A DNA stretch of 6,624 bases from Holosporales bacterium (GTDB lineage: Bacteria > Pseudomonadota > Alphaproteobacteria > RUG11792). The DNA is taken from assembly GCA_031260085.1 (NCBI GenBank), contig JAIRKP010000004.1:1-6624 (forward strand). Reading direction: 5' to 3'. Of the stretch, positions 4,329 to 6,624 are shown in pieces. The first letter of the stretch is position 1. Each line of letters starts with the position of its first letter. The notes under the pieces were generated by a model. The model did not search any database, had not been told where the DNA came from, and was given only the letters and a program-made list of their open reading frames with translations. Made by a program: the position numbers and the translations under genes.

Positions 4329-5996
4329 ATGTCAGAAAAAAAAGATGATTTATTAATTATGCCACTTGGCGGATTAGAGCAAATAGGCGCGAATTGCACT
4401 ATGATTGGCAATAACAAAGAGTGGATAATTGCTGACTTAGGAATAGCTTTTTATGACAAGTGTGGCATTGAAGTTTTAACCCCCGATATTTCATATCCCC
4501 TTAGTGTCAAAGATAAAATAAAAGGAATATTTATAACTCATGCTCATGAAGATCATATAGGAGCCATACCATACGTCTGGCCAAAGCTTCAGTGTCCAAT
4601 ATATGTTACTGAATTTCCGGCTGCCGTTTTAAAACAAAAATTAAAAGACTATCCATGGCAAGACGATGTTCAAATAAATATAATCAAGTCTGGAAAGATC
4701 AATAAAGTTGGGAAATTTTATATAGAATACGTAAAATTGTCACACTCTATCCTAGGCGCTTGTGGAATTTATATAAAAACAAAAAGTGGGAATATCTTCC
4801 ACACAGGAGATTGGAAAATCGATGAATCGCCGCTTTTGGGAGACAAAGTAGATAAAAATAGATTAAAAGCTATTGGAGAAGAAGGAGTTGATTGCCTTCT
4901 TTGCGATTCGACAAATATTTTAACTGAAGAAGACGCAGGCTCAGAATCTGATGTTAAAGTTGCGTTAAAACGAGTGATAATGCAATATCCAAATAAACGC
5001 ATAACGGTTACTTGCTTTGCTTCTAATGTCGCCCGTATGGAAACTGTTTTTAATGTTGCTAAATCAGTTGGGCGGAAAGTTGCGATCATTGGAAGATCTA
5101 TGTATAAGATGATCGATGCTGTTTCTGATACAACATATTTTTCAACTAAATTCAAAAATGCTATCTCAACAATCATATCGGATGACGAGGCCTCATCAAT
5201 GCCTCCTTCTAAAGTTTTATTAATTTGTACGGGATCTCAAGGAGAAGCCAGATCTGCGTTGTTCAGATTGTCTCGTGGAGAAAATAGAACAATCAAGCTT
5301 GGGAAAAACGATGTTGTGTTGTTTTCTTCGAAAGTTATACCAGGGAACGAACTTGATATAAGAGAGATGCAAAATTCCCTTGTAAAACAAGGTGTTGAAA
5401 TAGTCACAACCGATACGGAAGATGATATACATGTTTCTGGACATCCTAACAAAAAAGATATCAAAAATATGTATGAGTGGCTAAAACCTAAATCGCTTAT
5501 CCCGATTCATGGAGATGCTAGGATGCTTTATGCTCATGAGAAATTTGCAAGAGAAATTGGAATTCCTGAAACGCTCATAGCGCAATCGGGAGACATAGTA
5601 AGTGTCTTAAATGGACAATTAAAAATAATAGATCACAAAGACGTTATCTTTAATGCTGTGGACGGAAGCGATTTGATTCCTATTAATTCAAAAGCTATTA
5701 GAGAAAGAACGATAATGTCTTACAGTGGATTTGTCAGCGTTAGTTTTAATTTATCAGAAGACAATACCATGCTTACGCCGCCGGATATATTAATTTTTGG
5801 GATATATTTGGATGAGGATGTCACTCATAAATTGAAAAACATAATGCATCAAATGATAAAAAACGAAGTCTTGAAATATAATAATGATATAAGCAGCATC
5901 AAATCGGAAAGTATAAATTCTATCAAAAATTTAATATTTAGGCATTTTGAAAAAAAACCATTAGTTGCTGTTCATATTTACAAAGAAGGTGATTAA
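4329..5996 (+). CDS. rnj: Ribonuclease J
   Basis: Cytoplasmic metallo-beta-lactamase/beta-CASP ribonuclease with 5' exonuclease and endonuclease activity in mRNA decay and rRNA maturation. The 555 residues match the usual full length. The opening GGLEQIG (14-20) is typical of RNase J. Zinc-site motifs are all present: HAHEDH (71-76), H139, HTGD with D161, and the beta-CASP motifs, including CDSTN (192-196), HVSGHP (368-373) and IPIHGD (391-396, H394). The C-terminal domain (about 450-555) is less conserved and ends in a FRHFEKKPLV segment, as in other RNase J proteins. The start has AAGGA 6 bases upstream. The gene sits 19 bases after the SH3 gene and 2 bases before gatA, so co-transcription is very likely. 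Nothing suggests inactivation. RNase J occurs in many alphaproteobacteria, so its presence is ordinary, but a phosphofructokinase gene in the same operon is less so. Confidence 0.96.
   Translation: MSEKKDDLLIMPLGGLEQIGANCTMIGNNKEWIIADLGIAFYDKCGIEVLTPDISYPLSVKDKIKGIFITHAHEDHIGAIPYVWPKLQCPIYVTEFPAAVLKQKLKDYPWQDDVQINIIKSGKINKVGKFYIEYVKLSHSILGACGIYIKTKSGNIFHTGDWKIDESPLLGDKVDKNRLKAIGEEGVDCLLCDSTNILTEEDAGSESDVKVALKRVIMQYPNKRITVTCFASNVARMETVFNVAKSVGRKVAIIGRSMYKMIDAVSDTTYFSTKFKNAISTIISDDEASSMPPSKVLLICTGSQGEARSALFRLSRGENRTIKLGKNDVVLFSSKVIPGNELDIREMQNSLVKQGVEIVTTDTEDDIHVSGHPNKKDIKNMYEWLKPKSLIPIHGDARMLYAHEKFAREIGIPETLIAQSGDIVSVLNGQLKIIDHKDVIFNAVDGSDLIPINSKAIRERTIMSYSGFVSVSFNLSEDNTMLTPPDILIFGIYLDEDVTHKLKNIMHQMIKNEVLKYNNDISSIKSESINSIKNLIFRHFEKKPLVAVHIYKEGD
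5986..5993 (+). promoter_or_regulatory. Strong ribosome-binding site of gatA inside the end of rnj
   Basis: AAGGTGAT lies 5 bases before the ATG at 5999 and overlaps the last codons of ribonuclease J. It matches the anti-Shine-Dalgarno region well and indicates coupled but efficient initiation of gatA. Confidence 0.7.
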
Positions 5997-5998
5997 AA

Positions 5999-6624
5999 AT
6001 GAAAAAAGATTTTACAATAAAACAAGCGAAAGCATCCCTAGATTCAAAAGAAATTAGTTCTCAAGAGTTAACCGAATATTATCTAAATAGAATTTCTGAA
6101 TTCTCGAATTTAAATGCCTTTATAACTGTGACTGCCGAAAAAGCAATAGAAGCTGCTAAAAAAGCTGATGAGCTCTTAGTGGCGGGAGGAAAAAAATCAC
6201 TGCTCGGAATTCCTATTGGTGTTAAAGATTTGTTTTGTACTAAAGGAACAAGGACGACTGCAGCTTCCAAAATGCTAGAGAATTTTGTTCCCGAATATGA
6301 GTCAACCGTAACTCAAAATTTGCTTGATGATGGAGCGATTTTTATCGGAAAAACAAATATGGATGAGTTTGCTATGGGCTCAACCAATATAACAAGTTAT
6401 TTTGGAAATTGTTATTCACCTTATAGAAAGAAATCTGCCCCCGATGTTAAATTAGTTCCTGGCGGGTCATCTGGTGGATCTGCAGCCGCTGTTGCTGCCG
6501 ATTTGTGTGTTGCCGCAACTGGCTCTGACACAGGAGGCTCTGTCAGACAGCCATCCTCATTTTGCGGCCTTGTCGGGATTAAACCTACCTATGGACTTTG
6601 CTCAAGATGGGGGATGATAGCCTT
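5999..6624 (+). CDS. gatA: Asp-tRNA(Asn)/Glu-tRNA(Gln) amidotransferase subunit A, 3' end cut by window
   Basis: Amidase subunit of GatCAB, which releases ammonia from glutamine for transamidation of Glu-tRNA(Gln) and/or Asp-tRNA(Asn) in bacteria lacking the direct synthetase. The 208 codons present, out of roughly 480-490 for the family, contain the amidase signature with an intact Ser-cisSer-Lys triad: K76 in GVKD, S157 in PGGSSGGSAAAVAA and nucleophile S181 in GSDTGGSVRQP. KTNMDEFAMGSTN (118-130) is diagnostic of GatA rather than of general amidases. The ATG follows the ribonuclease J stop by 2 bases and has a strong ribosome site. gatC, often the upstream neighbour, is not adjacent here; gatB may lie beyond the right edge. 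The gene runs to the last base with no frameshift. Confidence 0.96.
   Translation, partial: MKKDFTIKQAKASLDSKEISSQELTEYYLNRISEFSNLNAFITVTAEKAIEAAKKADELLVAGGKKSLLGIPIGVKDLFCTKGTRTTAASKMLENFVPEYESTVTQNLLDDGAIFIGKTNMDEFAMGSTNITSYFGNCYSPYRKKSAPDVKLVPGGSSGGSAAAVAADLCVAATGSDTGGSVRQPSSFCGLVGIKPTYGLCSRWGMIA

Noticed and set aside
4769..5464. Several minus-strand open frames
   Set aside because: All are antisense to ribonuclease J, which is intact with all catalytic motifs. The frames at 2817-3011 and 6079-6270 are likewise antisense to phosphofructokinase and gatA.

Overview
The window is AT-rich DNA that reads as a compact bacterial chromosome. The likeliest source is a host-associated alphaproteobacterium of the Holosporales/Rickettsiales kind. 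That is an inference from low GC, short intergenic gaps, an SH3-repeat exported protein of an alphaproteobacterial type, RNase J, and a GatCAB-type amidotransferase subunit. No rRNA, tRNA, CRISPR array or transposase gene is visible.

Left part, minus strand (1-2555). A type II secretion/type IV pilus inner-membrane platform protein (GspF/PilC family) runs off the left edge. Upstream of it lie 208 non-coding bases holding two abutting GC-rich perfect inverted repeats, two candidate -10 boxes and a possible leader peptide. Next come two tandem paralogous genes for small exported proteins. Each has a signal peptide, two cysteine-rich modules with exactly conserved spacing (CX2C-X12-C-X8-H, then CX2C-X17-C-X8-C) and a Lys/Pro-rich tail. 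I do not recognise this family. It is the most novel content here, and its GC content is visibly higher than that of its neighbours.

Right part, plus strand (2728-6624). After a 172-base divergent intergenic region, four tightly packed genes look like one operon: an ATP-type 6-phosphofructokinase, an exported two-SH3-domain protein, ribonuclease J, and gatA (cut by the right edge). The first pair overlaps by 11 bases and the later gaps are 19 and 2 bases. The operon joins glycolysis, envelope, RNA turnover and tRNA charging. The PFK/RNase J pairing echoes the Gram-positive degradosome, in which the two proteins associate.

The layout is thus a conserved housekeeping operon facing away from a secretion-platform gene and a small cassette of exported, probably lineage-specific proteins. 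A functional link between the cassette and the secretion gene is only a hypothesis.
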